DNA from: Pipra filicauda
Lineage: Eukaryota; Chordata; Aves; Passeriformes; Pipridae
DNA: 64,000 nt
NCBI RefSeq assembly: GCF_003945595.2
Contig: NW_024104998.1
Span: 1-64,000, forward strand
Direction of reading: 5' to 3'
Position 1 is the first letter of the stretch. Each line of letters begins with the position of its first letter. A model generated the notes under the pieces. That model had not been told where the DNA came from and did not search any database. It saw only the letters and a program-made list of their open reading frames with translations. Shown here piece by piece: positions 1 through 13,063 of this stretch. The position numbers and the translations under genes are program-made.

Positions 1-460
1 TTGCTTCATAGTATTTTAAAGTTTTTGCTCAAAATTTGTGAGTGGTTTTGCTTTAGAGTTTCTGCTTAAGTTTTGTGGTATTAATATTCCGTGTAAGTTG
101 TTCTGCTTTAGTGAAGTTTTTGCTTTACTTATCCTTTGTAAGTTGTTTTACTTCTGTGTAAGTTACTTTTGCTTTAGCATGTGTGCCTATGCTTTGCTTT
201 ATTATTATTACTACATAGTTTAAGTGTGTTTTTGCAGTTAGACCCTATTCCAGACACAATGAACCCCTTAAATTTTCACAAATTTTTATTAATAAACATG
301 TTATTTCATGAACTGTTAGAGTGAGCCCATTTTTAAGTGCTGACAGTTTTGTCAGTCGTGAAATAATTCATAGGAGAAACCTGCTGAGGGGTTTTTCTAT
401 CACTATTAAGTGTAGTGAATCTTTCACTGTTAAGTGAAGGGTCTCATTAGGTGAGACGCT
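1..460 (+). mobile_element. LTR-like repeat, cut by the window edge
   Basis: The right half (about 240-400) resembles 3860-4010: both hold an AATAAA signal (291-296 here), then a shared 'ctgttagagtgag' block and a weaker match around 'ctg.tgagggg'. A polyadenylation signal followed by a conserved downstream block in two copies is what the R-U5 part of an LTR looks like. The left end lies outside the window, so neither the boundary nor a target duplication can be seen. Family not identified. Confidence 0.45.
15..180 (+). repeat. Degenerate T-rich tandem repeat
   Basis: About seven diverged copies of a roughly 20-27 base unit related to 'gtaagttgttttgctttag' follow one another with small indels. 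It lies just upstream of the LTR-like polyadenylation block and may be part of that element. The short open frame across it is an effect of low complexity. Confidence 0.6.
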
Positions 461-654
461 AACAGACTCTTTTGGACATTAAAAAGCTTTGCTCTCCTGG
501 GGAGGACACCAATAGACAAAAAAATAAATTAATACAGGTAGGACAGAAAATTCTTCTTTTCTGCCCCTTTTCACATGACACTCTCAGAGGAGAAGAAGGG
601 TGAAACATGAAAACAGCAATGAAAGAAGCATGGTTTACATCCCTAGAAGCACCA

Positions 655-770
655 TAACACCAAAACAAACAACAGCAACAAAAAAACCCCCAAAAAACCC
701 CAACACCAAACACAAAAAAAAACCAAACCCAAAACCAAACCAAAAAAAAACAAACACAAAAATGAAAAAA
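655..770. repeat. A/C-rich low-complexity tract
   Basis: The stretch is almost only A and C on the plus strand (runs of A with ccc/acca interruptions). The open frames on both strands across it are composition artefacts. Confidence 0.85.
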
Positions 771-946
771 GAAGGTATTCCCATTTGATTCTCTAGAGGC
801 TAGAGGAGTAATGTTCTTTAATCTGCCTATCCATTGGCTTAATTCTCTGAACACGACACTTCACACATTTCCTATGAGACACACAGGTCACTGAGCAGGG
901 AAATACTACTGCGTGACTGAAGCAGATAGGCTTCCATTGGGACCTT

Positions 947-1790
947 TTACTCATTGGAAAGCTCATAAAAAGTTAGACTGTAATGGCAGCTTCCCTTCAA
1001 TACCTTAAGGCTCTTTCCCTTTCGTCTTCCTCTGTGTGGTCTCTTACAAGTCAGTAAGGTAAAATGCCTTTGCTTGCTCTCGTGCTCAAACATTGCTTGA
1101 ATATTCATGCCCAACTTTGTTCCCATCAGGATCCCCAGGTACTTTTCTGCAAAGCTGCTTTCCAACTGTTAGGCCCCTTACAAGTGCCTGGAGTTGTTCC
1201 CCCTCAGTTGTAGGACTTTGCACTGCATTTTGATGAATTTCTTGAGGTTTCTGTCAGTGCATTTCTCCAGCCTGTCAAGGTCCTTCTGGATGGCACCACA
1301 ACGCTCTGTTGTATCCTCCACTTCTCCTGGTTTCGTATCATCGGTAGCCTTGCTGAAGGTACCCTCTGTTCCTTCATCCAAGTTATTGATGAAGATATTG
1401 AGCGGTATCAGATTCAGTGTGGACCCCTGAGGTACACTTCTAGTTACTGGCTTCCAACTAATCTTCATAACCCTCATCAAAATCCTCTGGGCTTATCTTA
1501 TCCATTCAGGCAGTGTTCAGTACACCTTGCTGTCTGCTTACCTAGCCCATACTTCAGCAGCCTCTATGGTAGGATTTTACAAGAGATAGTGTTAAAAACC
1601 TTGATGAAGCCTAGGTAGTCAGGTGAGAAATATCCACTGCTCTCCACATTTCTGTCAAGTCAAGGCATTTCATCATAGGTTATCAGGTTGAGAAAGTATG
1701 ACTTCTTCTTTGTGAATTCATGCTGACGAGTCCTAATAAGCTTCTTGTTCTTCATTGCTTGGAATGGTTCTTCCATCACTTTCCAAAGTG
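947..1790 (-). mobile_element. CR1 LINE fragment, reverse-transcriptase region of ORF2
   Basis: Read on the minus strand, 1178-1480 encodes a diverged CR1-type reverse transcriptase block: a 'SVPQGS' motif, 'NIFINNLDEGTE', then 'DDT' (the place of the catalytic Asp pair), followed by 'IQKDLDRLEKC' and 'CKVLQL'. The frame continues after a shift at 947-1165 with 'SFAEKYLGIL', which follows this block in CR1. Upstream, 1500-1790 also reads as CR1 sequence but with stops. No complete ORF, 5' end or 3' tail is present, so this is a dead 5'- and 3'-truncated copy. Confidence 0.85.
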
Positions 1791-3349
1791 TTCCCAGGAG
1801 TTATTTAAGTAAACATAATCCAAAGAGTGATTTGATGTAGATACAAAACTTGCACACAATAGTTAATTAAACTACCATAATTTAAAGGTGGGGAAGTTGT
1901 GCTGAAAACAAAAACACCTAGTCCTTAAGCAGGAGTCACAAGTGCTGTCAAACTTCTTTGTAAAGTAAAACCTCAATTGTTTCTGTCTAGCAACTTTGCC
2001 TTACTAAAATAATCACAGGCCCAAATGGGCTTGCTTCTAAGGATTCCAGCATTGCTTAAAATAGCACATGTGCTGGTTATGCCCAAAAGCAGTCATTGGG
2101 ATCATGGTTTGTCAAAGACTGATGGTGCTGACCATCTGGATGATGGTAGGGAATCACAGATGAACCATCCTTGGATGGCCTCTCATGTGTTAGTGATCGT
2201 TTCCGTGGATGAGAGGCAGTGAAGGGATCTTCTGACAGCGTATCAGCTGGCCTTTGCCTGTGCCCACTCCCCAGTGGGCTCTCCACTTTGGTTGCTTTTA
2301 CGTTCCATGAGTTCTGTGGTATAGAAGAAGTTTAATTGTGGAATGATAATAGGGATAAGTGACAGCTCTTTACGTGATGTATTACAGACACTGGAAATAT
2401 CATAACATGCTTGCAAAAAGATTTGTGATCTCTCACAAATTCTTGTTACTCTGCAATCTATATATTACACAGAAGAAACTGCATTGGAAGAATAAGACAG
2501 TCACCCACTCCTTGTTTTTCCTCCACATGTCTGTCTGTATAGCATATAACTTCAGGATATTGGTACTTCTATGCATGCACTGAGAATAAATATCACAATA
2601 TTTAATAAATTAGATTTGAGTGATTTACCCTCCATATCTTTCCAACAGGAACTTTGGAAAATGCCCAGTGCACAGTGCTTGCTTGGGTTTTTTGTCCTCT
2701 GTACAGACACGATGAATTTTTACATTTTGTACACGTCTTTTACATTTTCATGAGTAAATCAGCATAGTTTTGCTGACTGAATTAGAGATCTGCTGGTGAT
2801 TTGTGTGTGCGTGTGTCTGTGTGTGTGCACTCACATGTGATGTTTCTGTTGCTTGTACATGCAATAGTTAAAATTTATTCTTGGGGTTTTGGCAATTGGT
2901 TTGAGAGGTTAAGCAATCTTGAAATCAGAATTACATAATCAATTGATTTTTTAGTGAAATGTTTAGAAGACAACCTTGTCTCCAGCAAAATGGCTGAATG
3001 GATTAGTAAAATCTTATTCTCGTGATACAGAACAACATAGATAGAGAGATTTAAATATATATCAGTTTGTCCTATATATCAGAGCGTAATCAGTTATAAA
3101 AAAGGAGTTAGAAATGTAACAGATAAATGTACCTCCAGTACTAATTGCTTGTTAAAATATGTAACATCTTTTTAACATAGTTTTGGGCGATCTTTTTATT
3201 CACTTCAAACAAATTTAAAAATGTCTGTGTGGGAAGATGACTAGGGTTAAAAATTAGAGAAGACTGAGAATTAGAGGGTAAAATGCAGCTCCACTTCCCT
3301 GAATGGAACGTGGTCGACGTACCCCACAAAGGTTACCTATACAACAATA
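1791..3349. other. Intergenic, no gene seen
   Basis: AT-rich sequence with no supported exon. It holds a short impure GT microsatellite (about 2800-2840). The open frames near 2025-2290 on both strands overlap each other and match nothing I recognise. Confidence 0.6.
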
Positions 3350-4060
3350 AGAACGTGCTACATAGGATGGAATGGAGGATGAAGTGGAGTAGAGATGCCA
3401 CAGTTCCCCTCCATAGAAATCTCTGAAGGGAGGGGAACGTGGTGGTTCCCCTGCATAGCACCTGTCAACCTGTCAACCAAGGGAGACAGCTGAGCAACAA
3501 CTATGTTGAAATCCCTCTCCTCAGATGCCAAGATACAACCACCACCACTGGGCATGCAAAGCGAAGAGAGAAAATTTTACAACAGAGATAAACGTACTTA
3601 GGACTGAAGTCACTCAAGCTCCACCTAAACATAAAGAGATAGTATAAAAGTCAGTGGAGAATAGGGGGAAGATTGAGGAAGACTCCACCGAAACTGCTGG
3701 GATCTGTCAATGGACTGAACCTGCCTTCCCTGCCTGTAGAGATGCCTATTGGGTAAGAACCATATTTTATGCATGCTAAATATCGCTATAGGATCAGAGC
3801 TTGCTGCATAGTACAGTAGATTTCTTTAAACGCATTTTCGCAGTCAGATGCTATCACCAACAACCTTTGAACCTTATTAACCTGTCACAATTTGTATCAA
3901 TAAAGAGTGTTGTTCTGTAAACTGTTAGAGTGAGTCCTTTACAGGTGCAGCAGTTGCTAGTGGCGGATAACACACTGGGCAGATCTGTTGAGGGGCCTCC
4001 ATGCTGTTGGCATTTTTTCATGGTAAGATTATAAGCATCTTTGCAAGGACATTTAACCAT
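3350..4060 (+). mobile_element. LTR-like element with TATA box and poly(A) signal
   Basis: A TATAAAA box at 3643-3649 lies about 250 bases before an AATAAA at 3899-3904. After it comes the 'ctgttagagtgag' block also found at 315-335. This order fits a plus-strand LTR (U3, R, U5). The G/C-rich part at 3360-3560 would be U3. I cannot fix the TG/CA ends or a target duplication, so the limits are approximate. It may pair with the piece at 1-460 as the two LTRs of one decayed provirus. Confidence 0.5.
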
Positions 4061-5629
4061 CAGTAATCTCCCTCCAAGATTTCTTACCTCATAATCTTAT
4101 ACTTCCCAATAAAAGAGTACATAATAGGAAAGGCCTATTAAAATATATAATTCTGCAGAACTACCACACATGTTCATAGTACACTCCATCTGCTTCTCAG
4201 AAAACAATACAAAAAGTATGACTCAGTTTCTATAATTCATCAGCTTTTAAATAGATCTTTGATTTGATGTAGTTTGCTTCTGGTTTTTAGCTTGAGTCAC
4301 ACAGTAGTTCTAAAAGAGAGACAGGAAGAATATAAATGCCTAAACAATTTTTTTTATCCTAGTTGCAGAACTATAAGGAGGGATAAACTATAAGGACAAA
4401 CTATAAGGAGGTTTGCCAGTTTTTTGTTGTTTTTGCAAAGAGCTTTAAAATATTGTCTCCCCCATAAAATGTATTATTCTAGCCTTCATACTAAAATGAG
4501 TTAAAAGAAAATTTGAACAAAAAAAGATTAAAAAGAAGACTAAAGGATTATGTTTACAATCCTCATTATATACCTTCTCTACTAACTTTCAATGAGTGTA
4601 AGAACTATGTGGTCACCTAATGACTCAGTAGGCATATATAAATTAAGATCTTCTAGGGAGGTAGGATCTCCCTTCTGTTGAGATAAACTTGGTAAGAGAC
4701 AATGTATACCTTAGACAAAACACAGTCTTCAGCTTATTATTATTTCAACTTTATTAATGGTTTTGCCTACCATTCTCATGAACGAGCAAGAAAATTATGA
4801 TGTGTTAGGCCTGACATTTGTTGCTCTTGATAAGGTTATCAGTACTTCATGCCTGCCTTTTTTCAGCATATTTTAGTTTAGGAAAGCAAGAGAAAAACAG
4901 TCAAAATTAATCACTATTTAGTAAAATCATATGAGTCCTTCAAAATTATTTGAGGCCCCAAAAAGCCCATAATCCTGTAACACAGGCTATCAAAAGGTAT
5001 TTCTTTCTCAAAAGATATATCTATTTGAAAGAGTCAGACAGACAAATAACCAGAGAAGATACAAGTATAGCTTTCTGTCTTAGCATCTTCTTTTTACTTT
5101 GACAAAGCAATAAATCCTAAAAAATACCAAGGAAAGAAAGGAGAAAGAGAATGAAGACTGGGTAGCAATTCCCCAGGGTATACTCCCAGTGTTCACAACT
5201 AGAGGTCCGTCCGTTTCAGATATAGTATCTTGATATATTTTTCTTGGCCAAATATTTGTTCAGCTGTTACAGATCCTGCATAAGCTTTTAACATCTGCAG
5301 TATCTATAATTAATAAATTTGAAAGCTCAACTGCAATTGCCTACAGTGACCCTAATTTTGATACTGGAAGAGACTATGAATAGTTGTTCTATATTTGCCT
5401 TCTTCATGCCAGTCATATTTAAGTTTCACTTACAGGTCTCCAGTAAATCCTACTACCAGTCACTACTGGACTGAGGAACTATAGTGTAAATACTTTCTAC
5501 TGTTAGAAATCCAGAATGGGTATACCAGGAACAGCTAAGTAGCCTAAAACTCTCCAGCCAATGGAGAGCATATGGTGGATTTTTTGAATTCATGAGAGAG
5601 AGTGAATGAGTACATTTTATTTTCCAATG
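4061..5629. other. Intergenic, nothing recognised
   Basis: AT-rich sequence with stops in all frames. A short direct repeat of 'aaactataaggag' occurs near 4370-4410. No exon, repeat family or RNA gene was recognised. Confidence 0.6.
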
Positions 5630-6130
5630 TACATGCTAGAAAACATTAAGCTATCACAGAGTGTCCAAAGAAGGGCAACAAAGATGGTGAAGGGCCTTGA
5701 GGGGAAGCCGTATGAGGAGTCGCTGAGGTCACTTGTTCTGTTCAGCCTGGAGAGGAGACTGAGGGGAGACCTCATTGCAGTCACAACTTTCTCCTGAGGG
5801 GAAGAGGAGGGGCAGGCACTGATCTCTTCTCTGTGGTGACCAGTAACAGAATCCGAGGGAATGCCCTGAGGTTGTGTCAGTGGAGGTTTAGATTGAGTAT
5901 TAGAAATAGGGTTCTTCACCCAGAGGGTGGTTGGGCACTGGAACAGGCTCCCCAGGGAAGTGGTCACAGCACCAAGCCTGACAGAGTTCAAGAAGCATTT
6001 GGATGATGTTCTCAGGCACATGATGTGAGTCCTGGGGACAGTCCTATTGAGGGTTAAGAGTTGGATTCGATGATCCTTGTGAGTCTCTTCCAACTCAGCA
6101 TATTACATAATTCTGTGATTCTGTGATTGA
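5630..6130 (+). mobile_element. CR1 LINE, 3' end
   Basis: The plus strand carries the end of CR1 ORF2 and its 3' UTR: 'gaggagtcgctgaggtcac', 'ttcagcctggagaggagactgagg', 'cacccagagggtggttgggcactgg', 'ctccccagggaagtggtcac' and 'tggattcgatgatcc'. It finishes in the short direct repeat 'attctgtgattctgtga' that marks avian CR1 termini. It is truncated at the 5' end and has frameshifts. The open frames on both strands here are shadows of this element. Confidence 0.95.
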
Positions 6131-9100
6131 TTTGTAGAAAGGTTGAAAACAAACCAAAGGAGACAGTCTTTTGCATAATGTTCAGTTAAACTATAGGACT
6201 TTACCACCATGAGCTGCTATGGCTAAAGTTTGTGTGGATTCAAGAAGTTTATGACCAAAGCAATGGGAAGAAAACCTCCTGCAAGCTATTAGTACACAGA
6301 CATTGCACTCAGTAAGTCCTAGACCTGCATGTTTTTGAAGGTTACAAGACCATTTGGAAAAACTACTGCATGCTCATTCTATTCTAATTTTCTTCCTTAG
6401 GCGTCCACTACAGCCAGGTATTAGAGTATGTCTAGTGGGTTAGATGGATCTGTGCAGCCCTTGGGATTAGCACTCTTGTGATTTTAGTTTCTCTGTCTTT
6501 ACTTTATGTAAGCTATTGCCAAAATGAAGAAAACATAAAAACTGAGGTTAGCATCATAGTCTTTTATCAGGGACATCTTAGATGATGATTGCCTTCTAAA
6601 GGCTGCAGAATTTTTTTTGACTGTTGACCCATAAAGTGGACATACTCCTCTAGCTGATGCAGGAGCTGCCAGCACAATTAATTTGAGGTCTCTTAACTGA
6701 AAAATCCCTTTAGCAACATGTGCTTCTCTCTCTGCCAGGTCACTTGCCTGTGAAGCGTAGATGCTGACAGTGATGTCTTTGAAACAAAACTGCCCTTTGG
6801 AATTACTGCAGCAAACATTGCAACTTTTATCATGAGAGTTTTCCACTCTAGAACATCTCATCTGGCAAATACAGCTCAAATACAGCTTGCCATTAGACAT
6901 TATTTCTTCCAAGGTTTTAAAAGTAATGGGGTGCACTTTAATTCCTCTGTAAGGCTAGCAAGAACTAGAATATGTACAAATCCAAATACAGATGCTGGTT
7001 TCCCAATATACAGAAAAATACCTTTTCTTCCTATGCAACTAATTGTATTATTTATTAGGTTTTGTTAGATATTTATGTAAATATGAGTATTTTTTCAGCT
7101 TTATCCACCCACAAAATTATTTGCCTAATATTTTCAAATCCAGCTATATTGTTCAGATAGAAAATTATATTTGTAAAATGCTGTGAAGCCATCAAGTAGA
7201 ATTTTATGTTATTATGTCTTCTTAAAACTGCAGTGTGTATGGTGATTCCTTCACCAGGTATTAAATATAACTCAGGAGGATAACATTGGTAAGCATTGTT
7301 TCATTGTCCATTTTAAATTAGATATCTGATCCTGTAACTAATGAAAGCTTATTTACATACAGACTATTAAAATCTTTGACTTACCTCTTGTAGTTATTTA
7401 TGCTAGAACAATTTAAAAGAATGGTTTTCCCACGTGTCTGTTAAGCTATTCTGCTAGAAACTATTGCCTCTGAGAAGTCCGTAATTTCAAAAGTCTTTTT
7501 TCAAAAATGATTCATTTTTTCTTTTCATTCTATTAATCTCACTAATGAGAAGAGGAAGCAGTGGGTGACTATCACAACTGAGAATCAGTTTCAGTGTAGC
7601 TGAGCTGACCTCCTAGCCAGCTCCTCTTTGAAGGGTGCCAAACCCTCCATGTGGGCTGATCCTCATTCCCCTGTTTTATATCAACTGATTCCCTAATGCA
7701 GTAATCTCCAAACACTGTTTTAGTCACACACTCCATCATTAAAAAAAGGTTTTGAGTGCACACATCTATATATGCATATTTATTTTTAGTAAGTTATATA
7801 CATTTACTGCTGTACTATTATGTACAGTATACAGCATACACAAAAATAGAGATTAAAAAGGGTGAGACTAAGGTAAATTTTCAGACAAATTTTTGAAATC
7901 TCATTTATTAACAGTACAAAAAATATTTTCCTCCCAAAGCTGGAAATCAGGACTTTCCTCGCACTTTGGAGACCAGTATCCTTGTGGGTCAGTTCATAGA
8001 CAGACACTTTAGAAAACTAATCCTGCAAAAGAAACTGATTGATTATTTTTTGCTGTATGACCTCTCTGAACAGGTTTTCTAAGAGCTCACAGAAGCCCCA
8101 GTGGGTCAGGAAGTGTCACATCCAAAACAGGGAGGTATAACCATTCCATTTGCAGCAGCTAGGTCATCAGAGCAGAACATCAACCTGTACTCTGCCTAAC
8201 TGCAGGAATTATCTCAGCCCAGAGTCTCAGGCTTCCTTCCATGTTTTTCTCATTTGCTACCTAGCTGAGTTCACCCTTCCCAAAACAAATTTAACTCCCC
8301 AAGTATGGCACCCTATGTTATGATATTACAGCCTAAGTCCTTGAACCTTGTCAGAAGTCTGTACTGCAGATTTTCAGGCACTCTGAAAACTGGGATTCAC
8401 ACTGACAATAATATAGTATATCTTTATGTTCTGAGCTCCCTAAGAAATAAAGATGTATATTACAAACAAACTTTAAAAGCATAAAATTAACTTTTTCTAT
8501 CAAGGTAAAGGTTAATAACATCATTACTCATTGTAGGACTAGAGTATAGGCAGGCTCCTTTGAGTCATTTCTATCATCTTTATTTTCATCTTCCTGTAGA
8601 GAAGCAGACAGCTCTATATATCATCATTCAAGCCAAAGCTCCTCTTTTCCTTCTCCCTGTACTTTTATGAGCTTTGTACCCAGCCCCAGGTACAGTGGTC
8701 AGGGACAGAGACATCATAAGCAAATAACCAGGACATGGCTTCTCCTCACAGTTGCACTTCTGTTGTGTCTCAGCATATCTTCACTGGACAACAGCACTTG
8801 CAGGTGTCACTGCTTCTGCTGCCTTTACAAAGGTGCAATCAGCTTAGACCTACAGGAGGGCTTACTACCCATGGCATTGGATGTTGCAATGTCTCCCTTT
8901 TTTTATTACATGTCTCAAAGAAATTTACAGTAAAATTTATCATGGTGAGTTAGAAACTACCTCCACCTCCATGGGGCACGTTAAAATTTCTACTGGGAAA
9001 TACCAAAGACAGTGGTACCTGGAACCTTGCTGCTGCCATATTCAAAATACATAACTGCAAGAACTTGTCAGTAAGATGAACTCAGACATCCATATAAACT

Positions 9101-11664
9101 AAATTAATCTGTTTAATTTGGACAGAAGCAATTAAAGAAGGAAAAAAGAACCTCTGCCTTTGGGAACTAACACTATCCACAGTCTAATTCTGCTTCCTTA
9201 CCTATAATAAGACGTATCTATTCTTACTGCCCTATCTACACTGAAATGAAGTAAGGTTTCCCAGGGAGATAAAACTCCATTTTTCACAGATTGGAAAAGG
9301 TAATGGTGAAATGGAAGTACAAACAGCTTGAACACAGACAAACAACTTGATCTGGGTACTTAGAAATACTCTATCTGAACCCTTTTTAATTAAATTAATC
9401 TGTCAGCTGATCTTGCTTCTTTGATTCTGCAGTCAGAAAATAATGTCTTGTTCTGATATTTCAACTTCCTGTCACAGCTCATCCTTTTCAAATTCATCTG
9501 GACTGAGAAAGCTATCAATCCCGTGGCATAATCCATGTACACTACTCCTTGAAGCTGACAGTGATACCTGAAATGAATCTCATGCATATTAATACTGTAA
9601 TGTTATTAAACCTTTTGAACAGATAATGTGATACCTGTTAGAACACTAAGGAAGAGAATAAAAGACATCAGGACTTATAAGTGAGAGTGGCGCAAATGAC
9701 AGAATGATGGTGAAAGTCCTTTAATCATTGTTCAGTTTCTGTTTCTTGATTGACAAACAACAGTACAGCAAAAAAAAAGCGCCCTCATGCCTGTGAGTAA
9801 CTTCAGCTTCTTTTCAATAAATTATTACCAATTTGATATTTCCTCTTTAATTGCTGATGCATCATATAAAATATTAATTACTGTTCCTGCATATTAGGCT
9901 GGACAGCTGGGAGTCCCTGTAAGATTCGATACTGCTGTTAAGATTTGGGTCATTTTGAAAAGGGGTCTCTGGGGACGTGTAGAAGTCTTTCTGAACTGCT
10001 GGTAAATTGGAGAAGACAGCAGAAATTAGAGTGATTTCAGTGGTTAGGTCAGCAGAGAGAGGTGGCTTGCAATGCTGCACACTAATGTCTATGCTGCCTT
10101 CAGGTCTGACAGCTAAACCAGCAAACCAGAAAGGACTGTTTTCTGTGAGCTGCTGGGGGATGAAACCGCTTTGCAAGGTCACAGTCTGTGCACACTGTGT
10201 TCCTCATTAACCTCCGCCTGGCCTAATCATCAGTGAAAAACAAAATCCTCGTGTAGACATATGATAAAAGGCAGCAATATCTGGTTGTATTTGGGAGACC
10301 ATCAGGAGCTGAGAGAGCTTACTCTGTGAAAAATGTATTTAGCTAAATAAGACTTGGCAGAGCAAACCTGGGCTTTAGGGGAGTTAATGGAAACAAAACA
10401 TGAACATACTGCATATCTTAGAATAAAGTATGGTCCTACAATATTAAATTTATAATACTAATTTCTTTTCTAAAAAAGAAATATATCATATGCATTTTAA
10501 CTTGCTTTCTTAATTTTCCACTGTTCATCAGTGCTAGCTACAAAGACTTTAGATTCTTTGCCAGAAGAGAGTATCCTTTAGCCAGGATTCTCCTCCTACA
10601 CCAATTCAAAAAGTGTATTCAAAAAAAAGCACTTGTGTCTTCATTTTTCAGAAATTTAGGCTTAGTGTTAAAGTTCTTCAGATAGGAATTTTGTTTCTCT
10701 CAAGGAACTGAGAAGAAAGCACATAAGGCAAACTTTAAAAAAATCCATAAATGTTTTAAAACCAGATACATCGTATACTAAATAAAAGCTCAAATAAAGC
10801 TAAAACAATTAAGATTTATTCCAAATAATAACACATGCTTAGTCAAGACAGTAGAAAATGTATATTGTTCACACGATATAGATCAACATAATGATTATTT
10901 CAAATACCACATTTTTAGACAACAAACCAGAAAATTCATATAGTTCACATGATATATACTGGTATAATGATGCTACACTAGTTGTCAGCAAATTAAGCCA
11001 GGAGCTGCACACACAGTAACATACCCCATTTTCCAATGAACTCACAGACAGCTGCAAAGCGGCCACATTTTGGCAGCCCCTTGGAGCTGCTGTCTTTCTC
11101 GGAAAGGAAGAAGCTCCTGAGAGCTTCTCAGGAGTGTTTGGGTGTTTGGCTTTCTCATTTTACAGCCTCCCTGGTGTGATTATGTGGGGTCAAAATACCT
11201 TTTGATTATGCTGATGTTTTTTTTTTTAATTTGGCCTATTGTGTCTTAAAAGATAGATACCCTAAACTAAGTTTGAGGTATTATGTGATTCTCTCCAGAA
11301 GAATAATGAGAATTTTTTTTTTAAGATACTGCATAAGGGCAATGCTTTCCTTTTATTTTTTCCACACTTTTAAAGGTTTCCATAAAGCGTTCTCTAAGAT
11401 AGATAGTGAATTACTAGAGCTCTCTGATATTCTTTTAATATAAGCATGAACTAGAGAAAGAATTTGCCACTCTCTTTATCACATTGGAAAGGATCAAACA
11501 TACTCAATGAACTTTACTGTTGTTCCTAAATTAAAATATAGGGAGCCATTTTGTTGTTATGTATCATAACAAGTGATACATACCAAGTACTGACTTTTCT
11601 TCATATATAGGCTACATATTTCTGCTTTTATAGAATGATTATGCTTGCCTAATGCTTTGTTAGC
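6131..11664. other. Intergenic, no supported gene
   Basis: About 5.5 kb of AT-rich DNA. The longest open frame is a 145-codon minus-strand frame at 6499-6936, described separately. The frames at 7572-8007, 8667-8953 and 9874-10210 lack splice context, recognisable domains or repeats. No tRNA-like cloverleaf or snRNA promoter was noticed. Confidence 0.55.
6499..6936 (-). CDS. Unrecognised 145-codon open frame
   Basis: This is the longest uninterrupted frame outside the retroviral and CpG-rich regions on this side of the window. The predicted protein has a Cys-rich N-terminal third (pairs such as CICQ and CNVCC), no clear signal peptide, and a hydrophobic stretch near its C-terminus. I recognise no family. 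There is no polyadenylation signal close by and no obvious flanking acceptor or donor. Chance is the most likely explanation at this length in 64 kb, but it could be a lineage-specific transcript or an old retrocopy. Confidence 0.12.
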   Translation of the reverse strand: MHPITFKTLEEIMSNGKLYLSCICQMRCSRVENSHDKSCNVCCSNSKGQFCFKDITVSIYASQASDLAEREAHVAKGIFQLRDLKLIVLAAPASARGVCPLYGSTVKKNSAAFRRQSSSKMSLIKDYDANLSFYVFFILAIAYIK

Positions 11665-11976
11665 TGTGGCAGTCTGAAAAACAAAGCTAAACACGATTCC
11701 AGCATGGGGTAAAACTGGAATTGTTTATTGAACACAAGAATACAATTTTAAGGGCCTTGGCAGCTGGACATGTTAATGAAGGGGGCAACCTATGTTAATT
11801 AGGGAGTTACACAAGTTTTTACTGCAATTTCCAAATAGTTAATTTTTCTTCAAATAGGATTACATGGGGGATGGAGGGATTACAGGGGTTTAGACATGGT
11901 TTTAACAATCATCTCAAAAAGTCCTTTCTTAATTCTGCTTGGAGCCAGGTTTAAATCTCAGAGTTGTACATCAACA
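11665..11976 (-). mobile_element. 3' LTR of the endogenous retrovirus
   Basis: On the minus strand the region after the env stop carries an AATAAA (plus positions 11724-11729) about 60 bases before a terminal 'ctgccaca', the expected ...CA end at 11665. The U3 part contains TTAAAA just upstream as a possible TATA-like element. The 5' start is uncertain: TGTTGATG at 11976 fits TG, but TGGACC at 11996, preceded by a purine-rich 'ctgaagaaatt', is an alternative. The length, a little over 300 bases, is short, as in avian alpharetrovirus-like LTRs. Confidence 0.75.
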
Positions 11977-12018
11977 GGTCTTAGGACAAGGGTCCAAATT
12001 TCTTCAGATCACCAGATG

Positions 12019-12414
12019 TTAGTCAGCTCTTGTTTTCCAAGGCTTATGATTCAAATTTACCAAGCTTCCTTTTGCTGAGAGTAGGTTTTTGGCCCGTTCA
12101 ACTCCGGCTTTTTTATTTTCCAACTGAAAAAGAAAAGCTCGGGAAAAACTTTGATTCATCATTCGCTGAACACAAAAGAGTAAACAAGGAGCACATAACA
12201 AAATACAAAGAAAAACAAAAATTCCAAAAAATGCTACAATAAGTATTTTCTTAAACCCTGCACCAATGTTAAAGGCATCTAACCAATCAAACAAACTACT
12301 AATTTTGCTTTCATTATTTTCCTTTAGCTGATTTGCTAAAGCTTTCAACTCTTGTGAATAGATTCTGAATGGTCTCTCAAATTCATGCAACACAACCCTT
12401 CGAAATCTTTGCAG
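12019..12414 (-). pseudogene. env: env fragment: end of the transmembrane subunit
   Basis: This is the C-terminal part of the retroviral envelope transmembrane subunit: the rest of the ectodomain, a long hydrophobic membrane anchor (around plus positions 12170-12250) and a cytoplasmic tail of about 40 residues ending at a stop at 12019-12021. Its N-terminal half lies beyond the inserted LTR at 12420-13265. One copy of the 5-base target duplication (12415-12419) abuts the break. The fragment has no internal stop, which suggests it was open when the LTR landed. As it stands the gene is disrupted and cannot give a complete envelope. Confidence 0.85.
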
Positions 12415-12884
12415 CCATGTGTTACGACCCGCCCCAGGAAAAGGGGAGAGGGGGTAACTCAGGTTTTTATCAATAATTCCCTTGGGGTGGATTAAAGTGA
12501 AACGACACTAAATAACCGGTGTCTAAAAACATACTAGTAAGGTTTATTTTAACAATTTTGAATCAATAGGTAAGTTAACATTTTTGGGTACTGTCATAAC
12601 CTTTCTGGGGAGGAGAAAAATGCATAGGGGAGAGAAAGGCAGGATAAGAGCAAGGGAGAGTAAGAGAAAGAAAAGCTGAGAGTGGACAGATGTATATAGT
12701 CACTGCCCACTGGATCCAGTGATGCTTGAGAGCGATGGTCTTGATTCGCAGGCGGTGGGGGAGAAGGAGAACCCCAAATTCTCAAAGTCACCAGTCAGTT
12801 TATATACCCTCAACATGCTCTTGCACCTCCCTGGCATGAGGAGTTGTTTGCCTTTTAGGGCTTAGAGATGGGCCCGATTGGCCA

Positions 12885-13010
12885 CCTGAGGCATCTTCTT
12901 GCCTTTTAGGGCTTAGCCCCTCTGAGGCATCTTCTTGCCTTTTAGGGCTTAGCCCCTCTGAGGCATCTTCTTGCCTTTTTAGGGCTTACTCCACCTGAGG
13001 CATCTTCTAG
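12885..13010. repeat. 36-base tandem repeat in the U3 of LTR A
   Basis: About 3.5 copies of a 36-base unit built on 'gaggcatcttcttgcctttt' plus 'agggcttagcccctct' follow head to tail. The first two periods are almost identical and the third has an extra T and a changed end. A partial related copy ('gccttttagggcttag') precedes at about 12850. It sits 80-200 bases upstream of the TATA box, where retroviral enhancers usually lie. Confidence 0.93.
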
Positions 13011-13063
13011 GCCTGTGCTGTGTCTTTTGTGTCTCGCCTGGTTCCCACCTTTCAAGATAAGCA

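Noticed and set aside
459..854. 131-codon minus-strand frame
   Set aside because: It runs through an A/C-rich low-complexity tract and encodes a Phe/Cys/Gly/Trp-rich artefact.
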